Source of the DNA: Caldilineaceae bacterium
Lineage (GTDB): Bacteria > Chloroflexota > Anaerolineae > Caldilineales > Caldilineaceae
Direction of reading: 5' to 3'
Length of the DNA: 64,000 bases
NCBI GenBank assembly: GCA_022821545.1
Contig: JAJEDJ010000001.1
Location: 62,001 to 126,000 of the forward strand
Within the stretch, counting starts at the first letter, position 1, and every line of letters begins with the position of its first letter. The translations under genes and the position numbers were made by a program. The notes beneath the pieces are model-generated. The model saw only the letters and a program-made list of their open reading frames with translations. It did not search any database and was not told the origin of the DNA. This document shows, in pieces, positions 19,332 to 28,547 of the stretch.

Positions 19332-20810
19332 CTACGCTTGGGTCGTGAGCGGATACAGATCGCGGCCGAGACGCCGGAAGGGCAGGTCGCGCAGACTGTG
19401 AACGCTCGGCTCGGCCACAACGTGGATCGCGCCCGCCCAGGACTCGAATCCCGCCCGAAAGTGGGCGCCCGACTTTACGCTGATATAACGCATCTGTCGA
19501 GGGTCGAGACCCAGTGTTCGGGAGAAAGCGGTATCAAATGGTTGCTCCCGCCGGCTTACCAGCAGCACGTGAATCCCATCCTGAACGATGTGTGCCGATG
19601 GCCCCATGTCCCCGCTCAACCCCGCATACATAGGCCCATCGTACTGAAACACGCCATCGGCAATTGCCGCAACCTCCACTTCCATCGGTACCGGAGTTCC
19701 CTGCAACGGCGACGACTTCCCGCCCACTTCCAACTTCAGGCGTGAACCGACGCCTGCCTCGCGACAGAGCGCAACGGCTTCGGGGTCGACGATGTACAGC
19801 ACGCAAGCATCCTCTAACCGCATGTCGATAAAAGTGCGCAACACACCCGTACTGTCGCCCGGTGACCCGCCGCCCGTGTTGTCCTGAATGTCGGCCAGGA
19901 CAGTTGGGAAACGCCCAACCGCCTGCGCTTTCTTCAGGGCGGCGCTGGCCGACAAAAACTCCAACTGCCATTCGTTCCGCCGTGCGTAGATCCATTTTCC
20001 CAGTCGATCGGCATGCTCTTGGGCGAGCGCCTGATCATCGTCGGTCACGATGTAGACCGAAGCCCCCATGTCCGGCGTGTCGGCGAGGAAAAAGCAGGTA
20101 GCGATCGAGCCACAGACGACACCCGGCTCCGATTCAATTCTGTGCAGTTCGGCGATGGCCTCCCGCATCGGTGGGTGGGCCGTCACCTGGTTAAGCCCCC
20201 AGACCATCGGAATCCGGTGCAAAGCCATCGTCGGCCGCAGTCCCTTGCGCACGATGCGCGCCAAGACGTCGGCGCACTCGCGGCCGCGCGCTGCCATATC
20301 AACCTCCGGGTAAGTCTCCCTCCCGATCAGTACATCCGCCATCGCCACCATCTGCTGCGAAACATTGGAGTGGATGTCAAGCTGCGCCAGCACCGGCACA
20401 TCCGGACCGACTGTCGCGCGCACCGCGGCCAGCAGGTGGCCCTCCGCGTCTCCCAACCCGTCGGGCGCGTCAAGGTCCCCGACCGCCATCGAGCCGTGCA
20501 ACTCCAAGAGCACGCCGTCCAGAGGCAGGGCATTAGCGATCCCTTCCAACATGCGCCCCAGCAGTTCATCATACAACGGCCGCGGCGTCGGCGCACTCGG
20601 CTGAGGTTCGCCAAACAAGGTCGGAATCAGCTCGAAGTCGTGTGCCCGCGCGCCCTCGATAAAACCGCCTATCGGCGTATTCGTCCCCGCGAAGGTATGC
20701 AGGATGTCGTCGCCTTCATGCAAGAATCGCTCTCTATAGCTCTCCAGCGTGGTCTGCACCGGCGTAAAGGTACTGCTCTCGTGACTGAGCCCACCCGTCG
20801 CAACCCTCAT
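19332..20810 (-). CDS. M81 family (MlrC-like) metallopeptidase
   Basis: A 492-residue protein with the layout of the MlrC family, named after the microcystin-degrading protein: an N-terminal domain beginning RVATGGLSHESSTFTP and a C-terminal domain after about residue 300. Probable zinc ligands lie in LELHGSMAVGDLDAPDG (His and Asp) and QLDIHSN (Asp and His). In other genomes such genes sit beside sugar and amino-acid catabolic genes and are unlikely to be toxin-specific. Here it is followed on the same strand by an SDR upstream and lies in a catabolic cluster. GGGAACG before the ATG serves as ribosome site. True substrate unknown. Confidence 0.85.
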   Translation of the reverse strand: MRVATGGLSHESSTFTPVQTTLESYRERFLHEGDDILHTFAGTNTPIGGFIEGARAHDFELIPTLFGEPQPSAPTPRPLYDELLGRMLEGIANALPLDGVLLELHGSMAVGDLDAPDGLGDAEGHLLAAVRATVGPDVPVLAQLDIHSNVSQQMVAMADVLIGRETYPEVDMAARGRECADVLARIVRKGLRPTMALHRIPMVWGLNQVTAHPPMREAIAELHRIESEPGVVCGSIATCFFLADTPDMGASVYIVTDDDQALAQEHADRLGKWIYARRNEWQLEFLSASAALKKAQAVGRFPTVLADIQDNTGGGSPGDSTGVLRTFIDMRLEDACVLYIVDPEAVALCREAGVGSRLKLEVGGKSSPLQGTPVPMEVEVAAIADGVFQYDGPMYAGLSGDMGPSAHIVQDGIHVLLVSRREQPFDTAFSRTLGLDPRQMRYISVKSGAHFRAGFESWAGAIHVVAEPSVHSLRDLPFRRLGRDLYPLTTQA

Positions 20811-20881
20811 CTGACGTTCCCATCCTTAAACCGGTTTCTCATACCGAATCCCTCACTGACTACTGATCACCGCAGTTTCGA

Positions 20882-20893
20882 CCACTGCAGTTC
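20882..20893. repeat. Intergenic motif CCACTGCAGTTC
   Basis: Exact copy of the motif at 16536. Its last base is the first base of the complement of the SDR stop codon (20893-20895), and related fragments (CTACTGATCACCGCAGTTTCGA) lie just before it, so the motif abuts a gene end. Confidence 0.6.
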
Positions 20894-21693
20894 TATTGAC
20901 TGTCCTCTGCCGGCTCCGGCAGCACAAGCCCGTGTACAAATCCGCCGTCAACGCGCAGGATCGTGCCGGTCACGTAGTCGGCATCATCGCTGGCCAGATA
21001 GGCCGCCGCCTTGCCAATGTCCTCCGGCACGCCTATCCGCCCCCAGGGAATGCGCCGTCCGCCTTCCGTTATCTCCTCCTCGCTGTAAAAGTTGCGTTCT
21101 CCCGGCGTATCGATCCAGCCGGGATTGATCACATTTACATTGATGCGGTCCCCTGCAAGTTCGGCTGCCATCGTGCGCGCCAGATGATTGATGGCGGCCT
21201 TCGACATGTTGTAAGCGCCGCTATGCGGGAACGCGATCTCCTCATGCACGGAGCTGATGATCACGATCTTACCGCGGCTGCGCCCCGTGCGCTCCTGCTT
21301 CAGCATCTGCTGCGCCGCCAGCTGGCAGGTGTGAAAGACGCCGAACTGCGTTACCTCAAAGGTACGCAACACATTCTCCCACTGCGCCTCCACCACCGGC
21401 TCGCGAATAGACACCGCCGCATTGGCCACTGCCACATCTATCCGTCCAAAACGCTCGACCCCTCCCCGGATCATCGCGTCAATCGCATCGCGGTCGGAGA
21501 CGTCCGCCTGCCATACCAGCGCCTGACAACCCATTCGCCGGATCTCTTCCGCCGCGCTCTGGGCTTCAGCCTCCGAAGTGCGGTAGTTCACCACCACATT
21601 CGCGCCCTCCTCCGCCAGGCACAGGGCGATGCCGCGCCCGATCCCCAGCGACGCGCCGGTAACCAGGGCCGTCTTTCCTTCAAGTCGTTTCAT
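20893..21693 (-). CDS. Short-chain dehydrogenase/reductase (SDR)
   Basis: A 266-residue classical SDR, NAD(P)-dependent. TGASLGIGRGIA forms the cofactor loop (about residues 12-23), ANAAVS replaces the usual NNAG, the catalytic Ser is in IISSVHEE, and Y-x3-K is YNMSK. The end ILRVDGGFVHGLVLP fits glucose-1-dehydrogenase-like and sugar-alcohol dehydrogenase-like members. GGAGTCTTGCG before the ATG is a good ribosome site. It is flanked by the M81 gene and the propeller-like gene on the same strand and likely oxidises a sugar derivative. Confidence 0.88.
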   Translation of the reverse strand: MKRLEGKTALVTGASLGIGRGIALCLAEEGANVVVNYRTSEAEAQSAAEEIRRMGCQALVWQADVSDRDAIDAMIRGGVERFGRIDVAVANAAVSIREPVVEAQWENVLRTFEVTQFGVFHTCQLAAQQMLKQERTGRSRGKIVIISSVHEEIAFPHSGAYNMSKAAINHLARTMAAELAGDRINVNVINPGWIDTPGERNFYSEEEITEGGRRIPWGRIGVPEDIGKAAAYLASDDADYVTGTILRVDGGFVHGLVLPEPAEDSQ

Positions 21694-21767
21694 CGCAAGA
21701 CTCCATTCTTGGTGAACTGTCTGCCGGGCAGGAAACCCGCATGCAGCTGTGAAATGCCCCTATTGGA

Positions 21768-23249
21768 TCATTCAAACCAGAAGGAATACAACTCCGCCTG
21801 CCAGATATGGAAACGAAGGCGGACCGTCCTCCCTGCCAGCTCCTTCAACTCGCGCCCTCCTCGCCACTGGACGCGCTCATCGATGCTGTCCATTATGACC
21901 GGAACGCAGTCGTCCCTGGTGTAGCCAGCAATGGCCTGCCCGCTCCCGGCGTCAATCACCTCAGTCAACACGCGGCCCCGCCACGAATCCGCGTTCACGT
22001 GCAGCGTGTCCCCGCTGATCTCGACCGGCTTCGTCAGCACCGATCCCCACTCAACGCCGCCTTTCAGCGAAACGAACCCGTCCATACGCAAACGCGCCAG
22101 GCACATCGCGCTGGCATCCAGGTGGCGCCTGTTCAGAACGTCCTCAAACGAAAGATTGCGATAACGGATGCCCATGTAATAGAACCACAGCTCGTTGTTA
22201 CGCTGCACCGGCCGGTTCAATATCACGATCTGGCCCGTATCGTAGGTCTCGCCGTCGCTGATAGGGGACAGTTCCAAGAAAGGCGCCCGTCCTGCCACCC
22301 GGTCCCACTCCAGCAGATTGCGGCTGGAGGCCAGCTCCACCGACTTGCGGCTGTCGACATTCTCATACAGGGGAGGATGTTTGCCCGCCCAGTGGTGCAT
22401 CACCGGCATCGCCAGGTAGATCCCCTCGTAGGGAAATATGGGGAAGTTGTACACATCGGTCTGCCACTCTTCCGGCCGGTTATAGATCGGGCTGCGGTAG
22501 GCAGGGTCATCGAAAAACTTCTGCAAGCGGGCAAAACCATTCTCCTGATCCGTCTGGTCGGCATGGAAGATCAGCCCGTGCTCCTCCCATTTGGCGAAAT
22601 CCTCGCTCGTGTACAGTTGCCAGGAACGGCCATAGGGACCGTTTCGTTTGGCCGCGGCGATGAACAGCCTCTGTGTCTCGTCGTAGGTAAGATGAGATTC
22701 GTCGTGGCTGTGAAGCGACGGAATATCCAGCTCTTCCCAGTGCAAAATGTCTGCCGACACCATCGAGCGCAGTTCGCTCTCTCCGTAACGCAACCCTTTG
22801 AAGCGCCTGCCCGGGTCGGGATCATGGGGGTCGTATACCGGCCCCTGAAGCATTCCATTCGCGCTCGGCACAATGTTGTTCTCCCCGCCGACCGGCGTGC
22901 CCCGCCACGTCGGGGCAGGATATTCATACAGGCCGAGAAACGGCTTCTCCCAGTTCACGCCATCCTCCGAGGTGGCGTAACAGGCGTACCTGTCAACGCC
23001 GGCAGGCGCGCCCGTAACATCCAGCTTAACTTCAGGATCCAAGCCCTCGGCGCCGGTCAGGTAGATCGTCTTGAAGACCCCCTCGTCCGGCAACCACACC
23101 GGCGTCGTCCGTATCTGAATCGAGTTGTTCTCCCAGCGATACTCTGGCCGAATCACGACATTGTCACGCGCTTTCTGCGGCTGGTGCAGCTTGCGCGCCA
23201 GATTGTCGATCGCCTCAACCTCGTGATCGTCGATGAAGAGATGTTTCAT
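21768..23249 (-). CDS. Large protein of unknown function, probably a beta-propeller of the glycoside hydrolase 32/43/68 type
   Basis: A 493-residue soluble protein without signal peptide. I do not recognise a family with certainty. Repeated blades with aromatic and acidic residues (TPVWLPDEG, CYATSEDGVNWEKPFLGLYEY, LYTSEDFAKWEEHGL) look like five-bladed glycosidase propellers, in which an ATSxDGxxW block is common. A further all-beta C-terminal section after about residue 400 contains GDTLHVNADSWRGRVLTEV. The gene lies 30 bases before a Gfo/Idh/MocA oxidoreductase in the minus-strand order and close to an SDR, so a role in glycan or glycoside use is likely. The catalytic acids of GH32 or GH43 cannot be placed by eye, so hydrolase activity is unproven. 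Confidence 0.65.
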   Translation of the reverse strand: MKHLFIDDHEVEAIDNLARKLHQPQKARDNVVIRPEYRWENNSIQIRTTPVWLPDEGVFKTIYLTGAEGLDPEVKLDVTGAPAGVDRYACYATSEDGVNWEKPFLGLYEYPAPTWRGTPVGGENNIVPSANGMLQGPVYDPHDPDPGRRFKGLRYGESELRSMVSADILHWEELDIPSLHSHDESHLTYDETQRLFIAAAKRNGPYGRSWQLYTSEDFAKWEEHGLIFHADQTDQENGFARLQKFFDDPAYRSPIYNRPEEWQTDVYNFPIFPYEGIYLAMPVMHHWAGKHPPLYENVDSRKSVELASSRNLLEWDRVAGRAPFLELSPISDGETYDTGQIVILNRPVQRNNELWFYYMGIRYRNLSFEDVLNRRHLDASAMCLARLRMDGFVSLKGGVEWGSVLTKPVEISGDTLHVNADSWRGRVLTEVIDAGSGQAIAGYTRDDCVPVIMDSIDERVQWRGGRELKELAGRTVRLRFHIWQAELYSFWFE

Positions 23250-23279
23250 TGCGGACCCTCTTTCCTGGCATCGCCAGTC

Positions 23280-24380
23280 TTAGAAATGCCCTTCGTCCCT
23301 TAACATGTACAACTGCGAAGAGCGGTCGGCCAGCGGCAGTTCCACCGGACTGTTGCCCCGCCGCTGTGACTCGTATACGGCCATCACCATCTCCAGCGAG
23401 GCCACTCCGTCCTCTCCGTTCGAGCTGGGTTCGCCTCCATCCTCGATGCAGCGCACCAACTCCTCGACCGCCAATTGGATCGAGCTGGCTTCTTCGATCT
23501 CCGGGAAAGGCTGTGGCTCCAGCGTATACCACTCAATGCGGGCGTCCGGCTCATTCAGGCGGTCTGTCGTATCGACACCCAGCAGCCACTGGTTGCCCGC
23601 GTATTCCAGGCTAATCACGCCATCGGTACCTTGCAGCTCAAGTCCGAACCTCGCGTACCGGGTCAACTCGTTGGCCATGCACACCGCGCTGACCCCCGAT
23701 TGGAAGCTGAAGATCGCATCGCTGATGTCCTCCACTCGAAACTCATGGCGGCGGCGACGGTGCGCCGTGCCGACGACCGAACTGACATCGCCCGCATAGA
23801 TTCGGAAGAGGTCCATGGTATGCACTGCGTCGTGGATCAGCGGCCCTTCTTCGTCCGCGGTCCACGCCGGGAAGGGCTTGACGCCCTGGCAGATGCCCAG
23901 CATCGAAATCAACTCGCCGATTGCGCCGTCATCGAGCATCTCTTTCGCCTTGATAAAGGCCGGGTTCCAGCGCCGCGAATGGTTCACCGACAGCACGCAT
24001 CCCGTGCTCCGGCAGGCCGCCACAATCGCGTCCCCGTCCTCCAAACTCAGCGCCAGCGGCTTCTCACACAGGATACCCTTCGCCCCGTTTTCGACCGCGG
24101 CCTCGACGATGTCCCGGTGCAGCCCCGGATGCGTCGCCACGCACACTATATCAAGCTTTTCCTGTTCCAACATCTGCCGGTAGTCCAGGTAAAGCGCGTC
24201 CACATCCCACATGCACCCAAATTCCTGCAGATGCTCATTGCCCCGGCTTGCGCCCGCAACAAGCTCCGTCTGCGCGCACACCGCCAGCCCGCCCGCATGC
24301 GTGAGCGGCGTAGGCGGGTCCGTTTCCCAAAGAGTGCCAATCCGGCCGCAACCAACCAGTCCGGCGCGATAGGTGTTCAT
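23280..24380 (-). CDS. Gfo/Idh/MocA family oxidoreductase
   Basis: A 366-residue NAD(P)-dependent sugar or inositol dehydrogenase-type protein. GCGRIGTLWE near residue 10 is the cofactor loop, and CEKPLALSLEDGDA near residue 98 carries the family EKP motif whose Lys takes part in catalysis. A DAVHTMDLFRIYAG block matches the catalytic His/Asp helix (H-x2-D). AAAGGAAACAC precedes the ATG. It is the first of seven members of this family in the window. The gene group downstream suggests oxidation of a sugar before hydrolysis or epimerisation; this is inference. Confidence 0.88.
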   Translation of the reverse strand: MNTYRAGLVGCGRIGTLWETDPPTPLTHAGGLAVCAQTELVAGASRGNEHLQEFGCMWDVDALYLDYRQMLEQEKLDIVCVATHPGLHRDIVEAAVENGAKGILCEKPLALSLEDGDAIVAACRSTGCVLSVNHSRRWNPAFIKAKEMLDDGAIGELISMLGICQGVKPFPAWTADEEGPLIHDAVHTMDLFRIYAGDVSSVVGTAHRRRRHEFRVEDISDAIFSFQSGVSAVCMANELTRYARFGLELQGTDGVISLEYAGNQWLLGVDTTDRLNEPDARIEWYTLEPQPFPEIEEASSIQLAVEELVRCIEDGGEPSSNGEDGVASLEMVMAVYESQRRGNSPVELPLADRSSQLYMLRDEGHF

Positions 24381-24468
24381 GTGTTTCCTTTCTGTTGAAT
24401 TTATGGGGCATTTCTGACGAAGGATTGTCGCTTCGCTCAGGAAGACTGCTCAAGCGGTAGTTTCCGAT

Positions 24469-24951
24469 TCAACTCCTAAGGGCAAGAGCCAGATTCCCTG
24501 GGCGATTACAACGCGCGATTTTGACAGTCAGTCGCTGGCCCCGAAAGATTACTTTGAGTCGGTTTAGCGCTCGGAGCTGCTTTGGATGGATTCGTTTGCC
24601 ATAGAATAGCATGGGAAGACATTCGGATTCGATACCTTGCAGCGCAACGCGTATAGCGAAGTTTGCCCCCTGCTGCAACTGCTCATGCACTTCCGAAGCA
24701 CTAACATTTCCACCCTTTAATTCCGTTGGCACTGTGACGAGTTTTCCGTCAGAATCGAACAAGAAAAGGATTAGGTCACAGCGACTTCCCTCAAACTCAT
24801 TGGCTGGAAAGGCAAGATCTGCGTCAACAGTAAGACGCTGTGAAGGTAATCCATCCAGGTATACCCTGCAACCCTCTCGTCGGTGCGACCGGCTAAGGTT
24901 TTCTTCTCCTACTCTGGACCTGATCGTGTCCAAGACTTCACTTCTGCTCAC
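24469..24951 (-). CDS. Small putative PD-(D/E)XK nuclease, partner of the upstream ATPase
   Basis: A 160-residue protein of no family I can name. Residues 57-79 show a hydrophobic strand RCDLILFLF with D59, then TELKGG with E77 and K79, followed by EVHEQLQQGANFA with Q91/Q94. This D - (about 17) - E-x-K - Q order is the signature of the PD-(D/E)XK nuclease fold. The GTG start overlaps the end of the ATPase gene by 14 bases, with GGGAG inside that gene as ribosome site, so the two proteins are translated together. By eye the DNA is less GC-rich than neighbouring genes, which suggests transfer. An ATPase-nuclease pair of this kind recalls anti-phage systems such as Septu or Gabija, but neither component matches those partners clearly. 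Confidence 0.6.
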   Translation of the reverse strand: MSRSEVLDTIRSRVGEENLSRSHRREGCRVYLDGLPSQRLTVDADLAFPANEFEGSRCDLILFLFDSDGKLVTVPTELKGGNVSASEVHEQLQQGANFAIRVALQGIESECLPMLFYGKRIHPKQLRALNRLKVIFRGQRLTVKIARCNRPGNLALALRS

Positions 24952-26527
24952 GGGCTGCGGCTCCCGCTAGTTCTTGGAACTGGTTTTGCAGGGCCGCTGA
25001 CCTGTTGTAGAGCGCTTCCGCCACGCTTTCATACTCCTCAGGCTCAATTCCTTCACTGCGGTCAAATGGTATTTCCTCAATCGTCGAACCGGAAGAGTCG
25101 TCATCCTCTCGGAACAACCAGACTCCAACTTCGCTGGGCAGGAGTGCATCAGATCCGGCTTTATCGCCTTCATGCAATTCCGAGATTTCCTTGAGCTCCC
25201 CTTCCCGCATCAAGTTTGCGATCTCCATGAGAAGCCAGTCGCTGTGGGTGGTTACAATCACTTTCACCCCGGCGCGCACGAGGCTTGCCAATGTCCTTGC
25301 CATCTGTGTCTGGGCAGAAGGATGGAGATGTGCTTCCGGTTCCTCGATGATGAGCATATCGCCTGGCGAAACGGCGCTCCTCAAGAACAGCACGACAGGA
25401 GCAAGTTCGGACACCATTGATGATGCCCGCGACAAACGTATGTCCTCATCCGTTCCGCTGGGGCGGTAAGCAAACTCCGGATATCCCCCAACCTGAGGTC
25501 GTGTTGTTTTTATCTGCCCTGCAAGCGCTTCTCTTTCCAATGCATCAGCGGCCTCGCGCACTGAATCCTGGTTTCCCCGGTCCTCTTCAAAAAGGATCAA
25601 CTTCTGCATGAAATCTGCCATGACACCCGAGAAGGTAGGAAGTTCAGGAAAACGTTCCAAGCCTCCGCGTGTAGACCGCGCCACCAGAGAGCTGGCAATA
25701 ACACGGTGGCTCTGCATAATCCCACTGCGTGCGGCTGGAAGATAATGCGTATGGCTGTACCTGTGTACGGTAGCGACATTCAAGAGTTCTTCAAAGAGAT
25801 CCAATAAGAACTGACTATTCCAAACAGCCTCTTCTCCCCGCCTCAATTTAACCAAGTCTCTGAATTCGCTAAGTCCCTCACGAAACTCGGAAACACTTTC
25901 AGGACGTCCTTTGGGGAAGAGGCCCGTGTCTTCAATGTGTCCATCTGTAGTAATATCTTCCCCTGTGACCTCTAACTGGAATCGCCAGAGGCGCCGTTCC
26001 TTCTCGCTTGCCAACAGCGAGATTTCCATATTGTCGTGCCCGGAAAAACAGACCAAATCTGCGATGGAATTGAGATCGAAGCAGCGTTGTAGTTGGGCGC
26101 TCAATATCGAGCCCAGCGAGTTTGGATTATCAAGAACTGATCGTGCAATATCCCGTACACTCTTTGGCAAACTTGAATACGTGAAAGACCTTCCCTCAAC
26201 TTTTAGTTTCCTTAGCGTTCCCTGAAGTTCCTCTACCAGAGCGTCAGCCGAAGTCGTCGACAAGTCCAAGTCAGTGTTCTGACCAAAGAAACGGTGGTAG
26301 TGGCTGTACATTACTGGAAGCCGCGGAAATCCACCCAGAATCCGGCGCAAGGCATAGATCAAAATGGCAAGATAGGTCTTGCCGGTGTTGCTCGGCCCAA
26401 CGAAAACGTTGAGCGGTCGCAAGTCTACGTAACCACTCCTGACGGGCCCGAAATTGGTAACAGACACTCGAATATTCGGTTGACTCGCGTCTTCTTCCGT
26501 CTCTTCTCTGTAGCGTAGTTCTTTCAT
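24938..26527 (-). CDS. SMC/OLD-type AAA ATPase (AAA_15/AAA_21-like)
   Basis: A 529-residue ATPase of the ABC-like family found in OLD, RecF and many defence proteins. The Walker A loop is GPSNTGKT (residues 44-51) after the typical lead VTNFGPVRSG. The signature region is near ASSMVSELAPVVLFL, Walker B is MLIIEEPEAHLHP (about 390-400) with two acidic residues, and VTTHSDWLL (about 425) gives the switch His. The middle (about 100-330) is long and helical, presumably the dimer arm. No TOPRIM nuclease domain follows: the C-terminus is short and acidic. The nuclease activity may instead come from the small protein encoded next, whose start overlaps this stop. GGGAG precedes the ATG. Cell role is unknown; defence against phage is the leading idea. 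Confidence 0.82.
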   Translation of the reverse strand: MKELRYREETEEDASQPNIRVSVTNFGPVRSGYVDLRPLNVFVGPSNTGKTYLAILIYALRRILGGFPRLPVMYSHYHRFFGQNTDLDLSTTSADALVEELQGTLRKLKVEGRSFTYSSLPKSVRDIARSVLDNPNSLGSILSAQLQRCFDLNSIADLVCFSGHDNMEISLLASEKERRLWRFQLEVTGEDITTDGHIEDTGLFPKGRPESVSEFREGLSEFRDLVKLRRGEEAVWNSQFLLDLFEELLNVATVHRYSHTHYLPAARSGIMQSHRVIASSLVARSTRGGLERFPELPTFSGVMADFMQKLILFEEDRGNQDSVREAADALEREALAGQIKTTRPQVGGYPEFAYRPSGTDEDIRLSRASSMVSELAPVVLFLRSAVSPGDMLIIEEPEAHLHPSAQTQMARTLASLVRAGVKVIVTTHSDWLLMEIANLMREGELKEISELHEGDKAGSDALLPSEVGVWLFREDDDSSGSTIEEIPFDRSEGIEPEEYESVAEALYNRSAALQNQFQELAGAAAREQK

Positions 26528-26748
26528 CGCGAGGCTCCCGCGTTATCCATAAGTGCCTGCCTCAGTCAATGTTCAAGATTCTGGCGAATCGGGTTTTGGA
26601 CTGGCATTTCAAGCTAGTTGGTCTATCCTCTCATCCCTATATTGTACACGAATTCTCACTTTTGCCTGCTTTCCGCACGAATCGACAGGACACACGGCCT
26701 CCACACCGTGCATGAACAACACAATGACAGTTCTCCCCTACCCCCCAA

Positions 26749-28047
26749 CTACACGCGCGAAATCCGGCGGCGGAACGGCCACCGGTAGCGCAACCTCTGC
26801 CGCTCGCTGTATCCCTCGTCCCCCGGTGTCGGCGCGGTGACCCGGCCGAACATTATCCACCCCAACGCCAGGAAAAACACACTCAGCAGGAATACCGCGC
26901 TGTGCGGCACGCCCAAACGCAGCAGCCCGACGGTCACGGCCGGCGCCACCAGACCACGCAGCCCAACCACCGTCGACTGAATCGCCGCATACTCCGTTAC
27001 GCGGTCCGGATCCGCCAGCTGAATACCCGCGCTGATCCGTCCCAGTTCGAAGCCAGCCATCCCCAGCCCGCGCGCGATCGCCGAGGGCAGCAACATCCAG
27101 ATATTCTGTGCCGACATATAAGTTAGCGGTGTTACGATTGAAATCGCCGAAATCGCGCGCACAACAAATAGTCCGCCCCGCTTGTCGATCGCCCGCCCCC
27201 AAAGCAGATAACTGAACAGCCAAGTTATCGACTCCGCCAGACCCAGGAAACCAATATCCGCGTACGAGAGTTGCAGCCGGTCCACCTGTACAACCGGGTA
27301 AAGCGGCCAGCTCAGGAGCCCGCCCAGCCCGAACAGCGAATAGCCGAGCAGATAAACGGCGAAATTCCTGTCGCTGCGGATGATCTGCCACAGATCGGCA
27401 AACGTCTTCGTCTGGCGCGGAGGGAGCTCTCCCTCGTCAACGTCGATGCGAGTAAATAGAAATGTCGCCAGAATGCCAAAAAGCGCGCCGATCGGAAACA
27501 GAACCCGGTACCCAACCTGGTCCATCGCCCACCCTGCCAGCGGCGTGACGAGCAGGATGATCGATACACGCCCCATGCGCACCGTCGACATCACCTTACC
27601 CCGTCCGCTCTCGGGATATATTTTCTGAATTACCCGAGTGTAGGCCGGGATCACGAACGCTTCCAGCAACCAGAACACAATGCCGATCGCCATCAACTGC
27701 ACTGCGCCCGTTACGAACGCCGTCAGCAAAAAGAGTGAACGCCCCAGCAGCCAGCAGAAGACGATGATGTTGATCGTGCGGCGCCGGCGCATCAACACGA
27801 TACTGAACGACGTGAAGACCGACCCCACAAAAAGAAGCGCCGTATACAGCGCCAGCATATCCACGCTGGCGCCCAAACGGCGCAGCACAACCTGCGTGAA
27901 TGGGATAATACAGGCATAAAAAACGCCGTAGGCCAGTGACATCGAGAGTTCGATATGCATGACCCGGCGCACGGAGGGCGATAGTGAACCGGCAAGGGCC
28001 GTCTCAACCCAGATGACGGTTCGGCTCAGCAACTCTTTTGTATTCAT
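26749..28047 (-). CDS. Major facilitator superfamily transporter
   Basis: A 432-residue membrane protein with about twelve hydrophobic helices, in two groups of six separated by the cytoplasmic loop RIDVDEGELPPRQTKTF near residue 190. The loop between helices 2 and 3 is basic (VLMRRRRTIN). The substrate cannot be told from sequence. ATG 28047 is chosen, with CTGGAGC before it, over the in-frame start at 28071. It is divergent from the exporter operon at 28548. A drug or sugar exporter or importer are both possible. Confidence 0.85.
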   Translation of the reverse strand: MNTKELLSRTVIWVETALAGSLSPSVRRVMHIELSMSLAYGVFYACIIPFTQVVLRRLGASVDMLALYTALLFVGSVFTSFSIVLMRRRRTINIIVFCWLLGRSLFLLTAFVTGAVQLMAIGIVFWLLEAFVIPAYTRVIQKIYPESGRGKVMSTVRMGRVSIILLVTPLAGWAMDQVGYRVLFPIGALFGILATFLFTRIDVDEGELPPRQTKTFADLWQIIRSDRNFAVYLLGYSLFGLGGLLSWPLYPVVQVDRLQLSYADIGFLGLAESITWLFSYLLWGRAIDKRGGLFVVRAISAISIVTPLTYMSAQNIWMLLPSAIARGLGMAGFELGRISAGIQLADPDRVTEYAAIQSTVVGLRGLVAPAVTVGLLRLGVPHSAVFLLSVFFLALGWIMFGRVTAPTPGDEGYSERQRLRYRWPFRRRISRV

Positions 28048-28547
28048 TTTTGCTCCAGCCTCTAGCGCCAAAAATGCCTGGCGTCTCGCGTGCGAACTGT
28101 TCTAAAAAATCTACTTTCGGACCGGAGCGTCCTGCAAACGGCAACGGGCGAACTCATCCCAAAATTCAATAAACCGGCCCGCCTCCATGGCAGCGCCGGA
28201 CACAACCAGTACGGTATCACAGACCCAGACAGACGCCAACCGAATCTAGCCTCTTACAGGCAGTGACTTTCCCGGCGCAAGCCTCCTGACGGCCCGCGCC
28301 TTCTCTGACAACAGTTCATTAACTGCAGTTCATTAACTGCAAACTGCCGACCACAAGCCGCTGACCACTGCCCGCTGTCGTTCTCCCAGTGAGTTGACAA
28401 TGAGGGCATTTGCGATTAGCCTAGTCGCGGACTGCACACAAACCTGTGCGGCAACCGTTCGCAGAACGTGGATCGCGGTCAACTATTCCCACCCGCCCGG
28501 CACGCACCACTTTCAAATCGTCAAGCAACTCTTTCCAGAAATCAGTG
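28048..28547. other. Divergent intergenic region between the MFS gene and the exporter operon
   Basis: About 500 bases without a supported gene. Around 28310-28375 the sequence is made of units like AGTTCATTAACTGC, including the palindrome AACTGCAGTT (28321-28330), and CTGACCACTGCC, which ties it to the intergenic motif family of this window. The exporter promoter lies at 28394-28422. Confidence 0.5.
28394..28422 (+). promoter_or_regulatory. Sigma-70-like promoter for the exporter operon
   Basis: A perfect TTGACA (28394-28399) is followed after 17 bases by TAGCCT (28417-28422). The -10 is weak. The start of transcription would be near 28430, giving a leader of about 118 bases to the ATG at 28548. 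Confidence 0.5.

Noticed and set aside
21807..23303. Plus-strand open frame (498 codons) opposite the propeller-like gene
   Set aside because: No ribosome site and no motif; the minus strand has a ribosome site and blade-like repeats, and neighbours on that strand form an operon.
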